The notes beneath the pieces are model-generated. The model was not told the origin of the DNA. It made no database searches and was given only the letters and a program-made list of their open reading frames with translations. Shown piece by piece: positions 33,706 through 42,775 of a stretch of 64,000 bases of DNA (positions are counted from its first letter, which is position 1; every line of letters starts with the position of its first letter). A program made the position numbers and the translations under genes. Source of the stretch: a bacterium (GTDB taxonomy: Bacteria; Verrucomicrobiota; Kiritimatiellia; CAIKKV01; CAITUY01); NCBI GenBank assembly GCA_037128595.1, contig JBAXWB010000024.1, positions 1-64,000 on the forward strand, read 5' to 3'.

Positions 33706-34902
33706 TTAAGGCTTGAAGGCGACTGTCCCGGCGTCGGCCGTGTTCGACCACGAGGGACTATCCATCAATTTCCGGATCCGCTCCTGGACGAGGAGGGCAC
33801 GTCGATGGGACAGAGGCATGGCCTGGGTGGTCTTCGGGTCATACAGATTCTTCAGGAGGGAGCTGTAATAGAATTCGCTGTTCTTCTTGTCCCGCCACGT
33901 ACGGACGTAGGCCAGATACTTGCTGTAATCCGCATCCACATCGGCGGGGGACAGGGCGGTGACGTCCGCCACGAGGGCGGCGATGACCGGGGCCGACACC
34001 TTCGGGTGCTGGGCAATCCGGCGGGAAAAGTTCAGGGTGGTGATCTGGGTATTGAGAATGTGGGTGGCCCGGGTGACGTTCATGCCTTTCCAACCCGCAT
34101 TCAGCCAGGCAAAGGTGGCGATGGCGGTTTCATTGGAGTTCACCGCAATGTAAACACTGAGCGTTTGGGAGCGGATGATCTGTGAGAGCATCCAGGTCAT
34201 CCCCGTCAGGTTCAGGCCCGGCTTTTCGCTGTAATAGAATAAGGCCTGGTCCAGGGGGCCGACCGGGACGCCGCGATTGCTGAAGGTGGAGGGTGCCATG
34301 GTTTCCGCGCAGGAGAATAAGACATCCTGATCGTCGACTTTGCAGCGCAGAAACACGCGCGAGTTGGTATAGGAGAAATAGCAGCCTGACTCAGGATTCG
34401 GGGTGATCTCCTCCATCCCGGTCATCCGGGCGGTTACATAGGGGAGCGCGCCGGTCAAGCCCGCTCCGATACAGTCATAGGCCTGCTGCATCTCGTGGCT
34501 GTTGACACAGGAGGAGTAGCGCAAGGCGGCCGGGAAGACGGCATAATCGGGAATGCCCGGGTGGAAATTAAGGGCGAGATACTGGGGGAGGGGGGTGCTC
34601 ACCTTGACAATATAGGCCGAGCCTGCCGCCCCTTCCCGCTTGGGGAGTTCCCACCCGCTGTCGGTGACACAGGCCTGGCGGATAAATGCGACCAGGGGCT
34701 TGACCGACTCCGGCGAAAAGGTGCCCTGGGGGGCTCGGGCGAAAGTAAACAGAGTGTCCAGTGCCCCCCCGGTTGCTTCCGGCAGGGGACGCATTCCCGC
34801 CACGATGTCTTCCGAGGTGGTGGCCGATACGCCGACGGATCCGGCACAGGCCGCCAGAACGGTCATCAGCTGAACGAGCCAACGGGGGGTAGTTTTTTTC
34901 AT
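33706..34902 (-). CDS. Exported protein of unknown function
   Basis: A 398-residue protein with an N-terminal signal peptide (KKTTPRWLVQLMTVLAAC...SVGVSATTSED). I chose ATG 34902, which overlaps the AGCS stop by 4 bases, rather than the much longer frame to 35115. The body has no motif I can name; it contains several Cys and ends with a basic helix-rich part (ALLVQERIRKLMDS). Its co-transcription with an amino acid symporter suggests a periplasmic or surface role linked to that transporter, but this is speculative. Confidence 0.75.
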   Translation of the reverse strand: MKKTTPRWLVQLMTVLAACAGSVGVSATTSEDIVAGMRPLPEATGGALDTLFTFARAPQGTFSPESVKPLVAFIRQACVTDSGWELPKREGAAGSAYIVKVSTPLPQYLALNFHPGIPDYAVFPAALRYSSCVNSHEMQQAYDCIGAGLTGALPYVTARMTGMEEITPNPESGCYFSYTNSRVFLRCKVDDQDVLFSCAETMAPSTFSNRGVPVGPLDQALFYYSEKPGLNLTGMTWMLSQIIRSQTLSVYIAVNSNETAIATFAWLNAGWKGMNVTRATHILNTQITTLNFSRRIAQHPKVSAPVIAALVADVTALSPADVDADYSKYLAYVRTWRDKKNSEFYYSSLLKNLYDPKTTQAMPLSHRRALLVQERIRKLMDSPSWSNTADAGTVAFKP

Positions 34903-36254
34903 GACGCCTCTTCCAGATGTCCTTCTTTTAGATATTTGCGGGTTTCGCTCGCGATGACACCGGAAAGCAAGAGCAGGGAAATCAGGTTGGGGATGGCCAT
35001 CATGGCATTGGCCATATCGGAGAAATCCCATACAAATTGAAGGGTCAGGACGGACCCGGCGTAGACCGCCAGGATCCATAAAATACGATAGGGCAGAATG
35101 GCTTTTTTGCCCCACAGATATTCAGCGCACCGTTCCCCGTAATAGGACCAGCCTAAAATGGTGGAGAAGACAAAGGTGAGCAGTCCGACCGTCAGCACAA
35201 TGGGGCCAATCCCCGGCAGGGATGCGAAGGCCGCATTGGTGAGGGCCGCCCCCTTGAGTCCGGCCAGCGCCTCGGGCGCCCGCATGACGCTGGTGACCAC
35301 CACCAGCCCCGTCATGGCGCAGATCACCACGGTATCCCAGAAGGTTCCGGTCGACGACACCAGGGCCTGGCGGACGGGGTTGCGGGATTGAGCCGCTGCT
35401 GCCGCTATGGGAGCCGAGCCCATGCCCGACTCATTGGAGAATAAGCCCCGTGCCACGCCGAAGCGTGCCGTCATCACAATCGTGGCCCCCACAAAGCCAC
35501 CGCCCGCCGCGGTGGAGGTAAAGGCTGAACTCAGGATCAACTTGAGCGCAGGGACAATATAGCCGGCATGGACATACAGGATGACGGCACAGCCGATGAC
35601 ATAGAACACGGCCATGAAGGGAACGAGAAACTCACAGCAACGCGCGATGGAGCGGATCCCACCGAGAATGACCAGCGCGGTGATCACGCTGAGAATGAGC
35701 CCGATCCAATGGGGCGGCACATTCATCGTTTCCTTGGCCAGTGAAGCGATGGAATTGGCTTGAACCATATTCCCGATTCCAAACGACGCCACCACGGTGA
35801 AGAAGGCGAACAGCATCCCCATCCACTTGAGGCCGAGCCCTTTTTCCAGCGCGTACATCGGGCCGCCGAGCATGGAGCCGTCGGCCGTCCGGATGCGGTA
35901 TTTCACGGCGAGCAGGGCTTCAGCGTATTTGGTGGCCATTCCCAGCACGCCGGTGAGCCACATCCAGAGCACGGCTCCGGGCCCGCCCAGGGCCACGGCG
36001 GTGGCCACCCCGACAATATTACCGGTACCGATGGTTGCCGCGAGCGCGGTCGTCAGCGCTCCATAGGGGGAAATGTCGCCCGGGGCATCCTTCTCTTTGG
36101 CGACGGACAGTTTCAAGGCCTTCATCAGATGCCGCTGCATGAACCCCGTCCGGATGGTCAGGAATATGTGGGTACCAAACAGCAGGATCAACATGGGCGG
36201 TCCCCACAGAATGCTGTTCGTGGCAATGATCCATTGGTGAAGTGTATTAATCAT
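34899..36254 (-). CDS. AGCS-family sodium:alanine (amino acid) symporter
   Basis: A 451-residue inner membrane transporter of the alanine/glycine:cation symporter family, with about 11 hydrophobic helices. The signature ATIGTGNIVGVATAVALGGPGAVLWMW (residues about 74-98) and MGSAPIAAAAAQS are typical. Probable substrates are alanine or glycine with Na+. The neighbouring class IV aminotransferase upstream points to amino acid metabolism. It overlaps the downstream exported protein gene by 4 bases. Confidence 0.93.
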   Translation of the reverse strand: MINTLHQWIIATNSILWGPPMLILLFGTHIFLTIRTGFMQRHLMKALKLSVAKEKDAPGDISPYGALTTALAATIGTGNIVGVATAVALGGPGAVLWMWLTGVLGMATKYAEALLAVKYRIRTADGSMLGGPMYALEKGLGLKWMGMLFAFFTVVASFGIGNMVQANSIASLAKETMNVPPHWIGLILSVITALVILGGIRSIARCCEFLVPFMAVFYVIGCAVILYVHAGYIVPALKLILSSAFTSTAAGGGFVGATIVMTARFGVARGLFSNESGMGSAPIAAAAAQSRNPVRQALVSSTGTFWDTVVICAMTGLVVVTSVMRAPEALAGLKGAALTNAAFASLPGIGPIVLTVGLLTFVFSTILGWSYYGERCAEYLWGKKAILPYRILWILAVYAGSVLTLQFVWDFSDMANAMMAIPNLISLLLLSGVIASETRKYLKEGHLEEAS

Positions 36255-36310
36255 CAGGGGGAGGAGTATCTGCTAATTTGGCCCGAATGTAAATACTGGC
36301 GGCATCCTTT

Positions 36311-36376
36311 CAATGGAGGGCGCCGCTCTGTCGGCGCCGGCACATGAGTGGTTTTGACGGAGCGAAACCCTCCATT
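36311..36376. repeat. Structured intergenic repeat, three-way-junction-like
   Basis: AATGGAGGG (36312-36320) pairs with CCCTCCATT (36368-36376). Within it are two smaller hairpins, GGCGCCG/CGGCGCC (36319-36338) and GGTTT/AAACC (36350-36369). It lies between the aminotransferase end and the AGCS start. It may be a REP-like element or a structured RNA, and could also act as a terminator. Confidence 0.55.
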
Positions 36377-36397
36377 AAGAGGGGGGCGGACGCGTGG

Positions 36398-37363
36398 TTA
36401 CAGGGGGGTGAGAACGGCTGGATTATGCCGCATGTCTATGTCAAGCAAAGCCGCCAACCGTTTGAAGATGGGGCCGGGCTGGCCGGTTCCGATCGGGTGT
36501 CCATCGAAGGCCACTCCTGCCACCACATTCAGGGTCGTGCCGGCAATAATCAGTTCCCGGGCATCCAGGATTTCCTGGAGCGTGATGTCCGCTAATCCTG
36601 AATACGTCAGGAGCCCTTCCCGGACGAGTTCCTGGGACAGCGCCATCGTCCGGAGCATCGTGGTGCCGGTGAGGATCCGGGCGAGGTTCGGGAATAACAG
36701 CCGGTTATCGCGCGTGACGATCCCCATGTTTTCCGTGGCCCCTTCGGTCAGGAATCCGCGTTCATCAAAACCCATGGAAAAGTCGAAGTGACGGTCCACG
36801 GCCTCTTTTTTCATCAACACGTTGGGCGCATAGTTGCAGTTTTTGATTTTGGCCATATCGGCCGATTTGGCGGGGATGGCGCTGGTACAGAGCCGGGCCC
36901 CTTCGGGGTGCAGCGTCATGAAGGGGGTTCCCAGGGCGGTGATCACGACATAGAGCTGGGAGGCCGGACATTCATAGGGATTGACGCCGAAGCCGCCGGG
37001 TCCGCGCGAGACATAAATCCGGATCATGCAGGTGGGCAATGCGGCCACCCGGGCCGTTTCGAGGATGATACGTTCCAGTTCGGTCAGACTGACGGGCAGA
37101 TCCAGTGCGATGCCCCGTGCCGAGTTGACGAGCCGTTCCAGATGCCCGCTCAGGTTATAGAGGTTGCCGTCAACGGCCTTGAGTGCCTCAAACACGCCGT
37201 CACCGCGATGCACCATGTGATCATCAATGGGGATCAGCATGAGGCGGGGATCGGTCACAATCCCGCCGTAGACACTGGAGTACATCGCGAAATACGTCTT
37301 CTGGTAGGCGCGTCCCAGCGCCTCGACGAGCGCGGGCAAGTCTGCAAGTTCAAAACGTTTCAT
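36398..37363 (-). CDS. PLP-dependent class IV aminotransferase
   Basis: A 321-residue aminotransferase of the branched-chain/D-amino acid/4-amino-4-deoxychorismate lyase fold. Recognisable segments are HRGDGVFEAL near residue 50, the lysine region AKIKNCNYAPNVLMKKEA (the PLP Lys is in this part) and EGATENMGIV around residue 225. Fold members make or use branched-chain or D-amino acids; the exact substrate cannot be read. It lies 21 bases after the 812-residue VWA gene, and upstream of the AGCS transporter, so it could be transcribed with either. Confidence 0.85.
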   Translation of the reverse strand: MKRFELADLPALVEALGRAYQKTYFAMYSSVYGGIVTDPRLMLIPIDDHMVHRGDGVFEALKAVDGNLYNLSGHLERLVNSARGIALDLPVSLTELERIILETARVAALPTCMIRIYVSRGPGGFGVNPYECPASQLYVVITALGTPFMTLHPEGARLCTSAIPAKSADMAKIKNCNYAPNVLMKKEAVDRHFDFSMGFDERGFLTEGATENMGIVTRDNRLLFPNLARILTGTTMLRTMALSQELVREGLLTYSGLADITLQEILDARELIIAGTTLNVVAGVAFDGHPIGTGQPGPIFKRLAALLDIDMRHNPAVLTPL

Positions 37364-37384
37364 CGTTGAATGATAACAGGCCGC

Positions 37385-39823
37385 TTAGTCCAGATACCAG
37401 ATTTTCCGGAAGAAATATTCAGCGCAGAACAAGGTGGCGGCGAGAATCAGCAAGCCAATCCAGTCCCAGAGCGACCGTTCGACGGTCACCGGTTGTTTCG
37501 GTCTCTGGTCGGCGATGGTTTTCAGGATATGGGTGGCCATGGCCTTGACATAACCGGAATCGGCAAACGGATCCTTGCCGTTTTTCTCGAGGACCATGCG
37601 GTCGTTGGCCAGGGCGGTGGCCCGGTCCCGGGCCGCAGGGGTGAACTTTGCGTCATAGGGAGTGACGCCGGCGGGAAGGGTGCCGGGCACAAAGACCGCG
37701 CCTCCGGTTTTTTCGGCGATGGAGTTGAGCAGGGGCAGGCGCATGGTGGAATTGATGAATTCGCTGTTCACCTTGATGGCGGTGATTTCAACCGGTTCAG
37801 CCTCGAATTCGGCCGGCAGTCGAATCTGCCAGCGCCCTTCCGCTTCCGGATAGAAGGATCCCCTGAAAATGCCAGGCCGGTCGGGTGATCCCTCCAATTT
37901 GAGGTGTCGTTCTTCGCCCTTCTCCAGTTGGCTGGTAATTTCGATCGATTCGGCCAGGAACGGGGAGAAGTCGCGGTTGCGGATCATCCCGGTCAATTGG
38001 ACGCGCTCGCCCAGGGCGACCTCAAGGCGGTCGGGAATCAACCGGGCTTGTGCGGATTCCCGCAACAGGTGGGGGAGGCCCATGAACTGGACGACTTTTC
38101 CCCAGAAATCGCGGAAATAACGGTCCCCATAGATTTTCCGCCAGCGCCAGGTGGAGTCAAAGCCCATGTAGAGGACCATGCCCCGCCCATAGTTGTGGTA
38201 GGCAATGGCGGGATAACGGGGGCTGTTCTCGTCCGCCTTGGCATTCACCAGCGGGATCGCCGACGGTTTCAGCTCCACCTGCGTGGCCAGTTCATAGACC
38301 GGCACAAAGTCCGCCCAGGTCTTCCGGTTGTCCGCGATGTTCGGGGTGAACGTCACCAGGGGGTGGCCCTGACCCTCATCACCCAGTTCCAACCGGTAGG
38401 CCGTATCCAGCGGTTTGAATAATTCCTGGGAGAATGAGCTGTCCCCGATGGCCGAGAGCAGGCGCACCGGGAGCATGGGTTCCAGCAGGGTGTTTTTGGC
38501 GCTGAAGGGCAGGCTGGCCCCATCACTATGGATCACCAGGTTGCCGCCATCCTCCATGACGAAATCCTTGAGCAGGCTGATGAACCCGGGCGGGAGGGTC
38601 CGGACATCCAGCCGGCCGAGGCACACGATATCGTATTTCCTGAACAGTTCGTCCCGGGTCGTGGGGAGGGTCTCCAGATAAAGCGGCGAGCCTCCCTTGA
38701 AAATACGCGGATCAATACTCTGCAGGAACACCCGGTTCTGCACGCGACGATCCCGCTCGAAGGCGCCGCAGAGATAACGGTACTCCCACGACGGCTGGCC
38801 AAAGATCATCAGGACCCGGATCCGGTCGCGGATCACCCGGACGCGTCGCTTGATGACGTTATTCTTGGTGGTCACTTCACGCGAATTGGGCGGGGCTTCC
38901 ACCACCAGTTCCTGGACGCCTTCGGTGTGCGGCGTGATCTCAAAGGCAAAGGACCATTCGCCGTCGTGATCGGTGGTGGCGTTGGTGGATACGGAGGTTT
39001 CACTGCCCAACGTGGCTTTGATGGGTATAGGTTGTCCGCTAAAGCCCGATTGATGGGCATTAATAAAGAACTTGGCCTTTTCGTTGACGAAAATAATGTC
39101 CTCGCAGAGGATTTCGTCCAGGGCGATATCAGCCGCATCCGCCCGGCCGATCGCCACCGCATAGACGGGGGTCTGGTGTTGGACGAGGCTTTCCAGCGTG
39201 GCATCCAATGTCTCGGGGACATTATTGGCGCCGTCCGTGATCAGCAGGAGGCCGGGACAATAATTACCGCGGTGCTCCCGGAAGGCTCCCTCGATCTGGG
39301 CGCGGAGCGAGGTGCGAAGGCCTTCGGCGGTGAAGGCGGGGGGCAGGCTGCTCCCTTTCTCAGGAGGCGGCGCGGCAGTCAGCTCGGTGCCATAGAGGTA
39401 TTGAACCTGCTGGAGTGACGGCGTGGCCGCTTGAGCCGCCGTCAGGGCATTGGCGATGGCCTGGGCGGCCTTCAGGCGTGAGTGGCCCGCTATACCGTCT
39501 TCCAGGCTCATGCTTTCGGTGCGATCCACGACAATGGGCAGGGGGCCCGTCGGGCAGCCTTCGCCTTCCACCTTGAGAATGGGGTTGGCCAGCATGAAAA
39601 TCATGAGGGCATATGCGCACGCCCGCAAGGTGGTTAATACCCGGCGCTGTCGGGGGGTAAGATTCGGGACGCGGCGGTAGCAGGTGATGGCCAGGGCTAC
39701 GGCGGCAATGAGGGCAAACAGGGTGATCCAGCCCGGGAATCGTGTCTGGATCTCCACATGCAGCAGGGTTTCCGCACCCAGCAGTCTCGGATCCTGTGTC
39801 AGCCAGTAGAGGATATGGTTCAT
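37385..39823 (-). CDS. Membrane VWA-domain protein with variant MIDAS
   Basis: An 812-residue protein with two N-terminal membrane helices, a von Willebrand A-like domain (IVVDRTESMSLEDG about residue 95, LLITDGANNVPET about 205), a beta-sandwich region, a glutamine-amidotransferase-like part (LVIHSDGASLPF) and a C-terminal helix (WDWIGLLILAATLFCAEYF). The first MIDAS motif reads DRTES, with Thr where Ser is usual. Such proteins occur with MoxR/DUF58/VWA operons in PVC and related bacteria. It overlaps the next gene upstream by 4 bases, part of a long coupled chain. Confidence 0.82.
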   Translation of the reverse strand: MNHILYWLTQDPRLLGAETLLHVEIQTRFPGWITLFALIAAVALAITCYRRVPNLTPRQRRVLTTLRACAYALMIFMLANPILKVEGEGCPTGPLPIVVDRTESMSLEDGIAGHSRLKAAQAIANALTAAQAATPSLQQVQYLYGTELTAAPPPEKGSSLPPAFTAEGLRTSLRAQIEGAFREHRGNYCPGLLLITDGANNVPETLDATLESLVQHQTPVYAVAIGRADAADIALDEILCEDIIFVNEKAKFFINAHQSGFSGQPIPIKATLGSETSVSTNATTDHDGEWSFAFEITPHTEGVQELVVEAPPNSREVTTKNNVIKRRVRVIRDRIRVLMIFGQPSWEYRYLCGAFERDRRVQNRVFLQSIDPRIFKGGSPLYLETLPTTRDELFRKYDIVCLGRLDVRTLPPGFISLLKDFVMEDGGNLVIHSDGASLPFSAKNTLLEPMLPVRLLSAIGDSSFSQELFKPLDTAYRLELGDEGQGHPLVTFTPNIADNRKTWADFVPVYELATQVELKPSAIPLVNAKADENSPRYPAIAYHNYGRGMVLYMGFDSTWRWRKIYGDRYFRDFWGKVVQFMGLPHLLRESAQARLIPDRLEVALGERVQLTGMIRNRDFSPFLAESIEITSQLEKGEERHLKLEGSPDRPGIFRGSFYPEAEGRWQIRLPAEFEAEPVEITAIKVNSEFINSTMRLPLLNSIAEKTGGAVFVPGTLPAGVTPYDAKFTPAARDRATALANDRMVLEKNGKDPFADSGYVKAMATHILKTIADQRPKQPVTVERSLWDWIGLLILAATLFCAEYFFRKIWYLD

Positions 39824-41829
39824 CGGCGTTTCCTGAAAAAGTGTGCGTAGGCTTCCAGGCCCAGGGCGGCCATGAGAAGGAGAAACATGAGCCAGCCCAG
39901 ATCGCGCCGGCTTTGGATTTTATCCATATTGGTCGCGTCGGCATAGATCAGGCCCCGCTTGATCGCGGCATCCAGATCCCCGGCCGTCACCGGGTCCAGT
40001 TGGCTGTCCCCGGTATCCCCGTTATGGCCGAACAGGTTTCGTTCGATGCCGTCTTCGCGGAGGGTGTAGATGCCCTGGGGCAGATCGGTCGGCAGCAGGA
40101 GACGGGCCTCCTTGCCCACGCCCTCAACGGGGACGGTTTTGTTGATCTCCTTGCCACTGGAAAGGGTGTAGGTGCGATCCGGCCGCAGGTCGGAAATCTG
40201 CCATTCGCTCACTTGTCCGTTATCCGAGCGCAGGGCCGTCCAGCCCCGGATGTCCCAGATCATCCTCAGGATCAACTGCACGAAATTGGGGTTGAACGGG
40301 AGCGAGGTGTGTTTGGGGGTGGGGACAAAGCCGACCACCGCCAGACGCCCTCGTCCCACGGACCGCATGGCCGCCAGCGTGCCGGCGGTGGAGGTCAGGC
40401 GGACCTGTTCCGGAGGGACATTGGTCAGGATGGCCGTTTGCTTGAAGCGGATCGACTCCGCCTTAAGTCCGGGTTCCTTCAGGAATTCAGCCCAGGTATT
40501 CTGGAGGGCCCGCGGATTCAGGGTGCAGGCATTCGTGGGGGCCAGCACGGACCCCCATGGTGTGGCATTGGCTTCGCCCTGATGCACGGCCGGCAGGAAG
40601 GCCACGGTTCCGCCGCCGCGCTCCGTGAAGGCCAGGAGTTGCCGGGAGAGGGGACTTCCCTTTTCAAGCGGCATGCCGAAGCTCAGCAGGATATGAACGC
40701 CATCGAGCGGGATGGAGTCAAGTTCCAGTGTGGAGATGCTGCGGTAGGTGAGCCAGGAACTCGGCAGGATGCCGCGCAGGGCCGCTTTGATATAGAGATC
40801 CGCGGGGGGACCGCCCGGTGAGGTGGCGGGGACGATGGAGAGGACATTCAGGGTCGGCGGAATATTGATGGCGGCGTACCGGGTATTATCGGTGCGGAGC
40901 GTGTCGTTATCCAGCTCGGCCTTGATCGTGTGCCAGCCGGAGGTCTTGAAAATCGTGGTGAACGGGAGGCGGCGTTTTTCGCCGCCCTCCAGCCGGATCA
41001 TCTGCCGCTGAATGGCGCGGTCATCGATCCAGAGGGTCAGCACACGGTTACTGGTGGCGACCGAGGATCCGTTTTGGAGCTCCACTTCCAGGAACGTCGG
41101 CCGGCCGGGAAAGGCGCCATCCGGGCTGATGGAGAGGCCGGTGAGGGCCACGTTCCCGGGGAGAGGCCGGGGATCAATCTGTGCCCAGATCATGGGGAAG
41201 CCGGCCCCGTAGGTTTCCAGGATGCGGGGGAGGACCGTTCCATTTCCCAGCCAGGATTGCTGAAAGTCACCCAGAACCAGTACCCGGGCGGTATCCGGGA
41301 AGATCGGGAGGCCCCGGATTTGCGTCAGCATGCGTTCGGCATTTCCGTATCCGGCGGTTCCCTGGATGCGGGAGAGGCGATCCTTCAGTGCGCCCTTGTC
41401 CTGTGAGAATTTCCCGAGGACCGGCTCAAGCGTGGCCCCGAAGGTGTAGAGGGCGACGGCTCCCTCATGGTGCTCAATCGTCTCGGCGGCAATCTTTTTG
41501 GCCTGGTCAAGGCGGCTTCCCTGGTCAAGCAGGGCATTCATGCTGGGGGAATTATCCACCACGATAATCAGGTTGCCATTCTGGCCCTGGGTGGTCAGAA
41601 AAGGCCGGGCGCTGAAGAGGGTTAATGCCAGGAGTAGAAGACATTTCGCGATCAGTTTCAGCAGGTCGGTCAGCTCGTATTCCTTGCGCTGGCGCACCAC
41701 GGCCTCCTGCATCCAGGCATAGGCGGCCCACGGCAGGACGAGCACTTTCCGGTTCAGCAAAAGCAGGAGCAGGAGGGGGACGGCGATAAACAGCAGGCCC
41801 CAGAGGGCCAGGGGGTTAAGCAGACTCAT
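39820..41829 (-). CDS. BatA-like membrane protein with VWA domain
   Basis: A 669-residue protein starting with the aerotolerance-type BatA N-terminus (LLNPLALWGLLFIAVPLLLLLL...LPWAAYAWM), a second membrane helix, then a VWA domain whose MIDAS is VVDNSPSMNAL (the standard DxSxS form). The remainder is mostly beta-structured, with a C-terminal membrane helix (GWLMFLLLMAALGLEAYAHFF). It sits between DUF58 and the second VWA protein, overlapping both by 4 bases, an arrangement typical of MoxR-type chaperone operons. Confidence 0.85.
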   Translation of the reverse strand: MSLLNPLALWGLLFIAVPLLLLLLLNRKVLVLPWAAYAWMQEAVVRQRKEYELTDLLKLIAKCLLLLALTLFSARPFLTTQGQNGNLIIVVDNSPSMNALLDQGSRLDQAKKIAAETIEHHEGAVALYTFGATLEPVLGKFSQDKGALKDRLSRIQGTAGYGNAERMLTQIRGLPIFPDTARVLVLGDFQQSWLGNGTVLPRILETYGAGFPMIWAQIDPRPLPGNVALTGLSISPDGAFPGRPTFLEVELQNGSSVATSNRVLTLWIDDRAIQRQMIRLEGGEKRRLPFTTIFKTSGWHTIKAELDNDTLRTDNTRYAAINIPPTLNVLSIVPATSPGGPPADLYIKAALRGILPSSWLTYRSISTLELDSIPLDGVHILLSFGMPLEKGSPLSRQLLAFTERGGGTVAFLPAVHQGEANATPWGSVLAPTNACTLNPRALQNTWAEFLKEPGLKAESIRFKQTAILTNVPPEQVRLTSTAGTLAAMRSVGRGRLAVVGFVPTPKHTSLPFNPNFVQLILRMIWDIRGWTALRSDNGQVSEWQISDLRPDRTYTLSSGKEINKTVPVEGVGKEARLLLPTDLPQGIYTLREDGIERNLFGHNGDTGDSQLDPVTAGDLDAAIKRGLIYADATNMDKIQSRRDLGWLMFLLLMAALGLEAYAHFFRKRR

Positions 41830-42743
41830 GGCCGGCCTCCGCGGGTGAGGATGCGGGTGTTCATGTATTCCGACAGCGTAATCCCGAAATTTTCGCTGGT
41901 GATACAGCGGATGTAATCGACGTTCAGCTGGAGGCTGCGGGTTTTGATCTCCGCCAGGTATTTTGCAAACAGGGCGTTATAGCTGTCCCGGATGTTCCGG
42001 CCTTCCAGTTTGATCCGTCCCTGACCTTCCAGCTCAATCAGTTCGACGCGGCCGGGATAGGTGAAGTCCATCTCCAGCGGGTCCAGCACGTGGAGGAGGA
42101 TGACTTCATTCCGGCTGTACAGCAGGCGGCGGATGCCGTCGAAAATGCTGTCGAGATCCCCGAAGAAGTCGCTGATCACGAACACCACCTTGCGGCGTCC
42201 GATCTGTTCGGCGATCTGGGTCAGGACGCGCCCGATGGCCGTCTGGTCCTTGGGCGGGGTGTGCGTGAGAAGCCGCGACAGGGTGATGCCCGCTTCCTCG
42301 GCGCCGCTGGGCGGCATGGTTTCGACGATGTCATTGGCAAACAGGGTGGCGGCGGTCTGGTCGCCCTGGGCCACCACGGCGTTGGCCAGCGTGACCGCCA
42401 TGAAGGCGGCATAGTCCCATTTGCGGCCGTGCTTGTGCTCGAACGTCATGGTGGAGCTGATGTCGACCAGCAGGTGGGCGACGAAGTTGGTTTCCAGTTC
42501 GTATTGTTTGGTATAATAGCGGCCCGACTTGAAGAACAACCGCCAATCCAGATGCCGCAGATCATCCCCGGGCACATATTGCCGGTGGCCTGCGAATTCA
42601 ATCGCGAAGCCGTGGAACGGCGAGCGGTGGTTCCCCACCAGGGACCCCTCCACCCGCTGGGACGGCTTGAGGCCGATCGCCGCAATACGTGACACGGCGT
42701 CAGGGTTCAAGTATTTGACCAGATGCTGGGGATGCTCCGACAT
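41826..42743 (-). CDS. DUF58-domain protein
   Basis: A 305-residue DUF58 protein with a VWA-like core. It carries GHRQYVPGDDLRHLDWRLF (about residues 52-70), the DUF58 signature, and VDISSTMTF as a MIDAS-like D-x-S-x-T. Members always accompany MoxR ATPases and probably form part of their complex. It overlaps the BatA-like gene by 4 bases and follows MoxR by 32 bases. Confidence 0.9.
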   Translation of the reverse strand: MSEHPQHLVKYLNPDAVSRIAAIGLKPSQRVEGSLVGNHRSPFHGFAIEFAGHRQYVPGDDLRHLDWRLFFKSGRYYTKQYELETNFVAHLLVDISSTMTFEHKHGRKWDYAAFMAVTLANAVVAQGDQTAATLFANDIVETMPPSGAEEAGITLSRLLTHTPPKDQTAIGRVLTQIAEQIGRRKVVFVISDFFGDLDSIFDGIRRLLYSRNEVILLHVLDPLEMDFTYPGRVELIELEGQGRIKLEGRNIRDSYNALFAKYLAEIKTRSLQLNVDYIRCITSENFGITLSEYMNTRILTRGGRP

Positions 42744-42775
42744 AAATGACCGTCTCCGGACGAGTGTAGGCGAGG

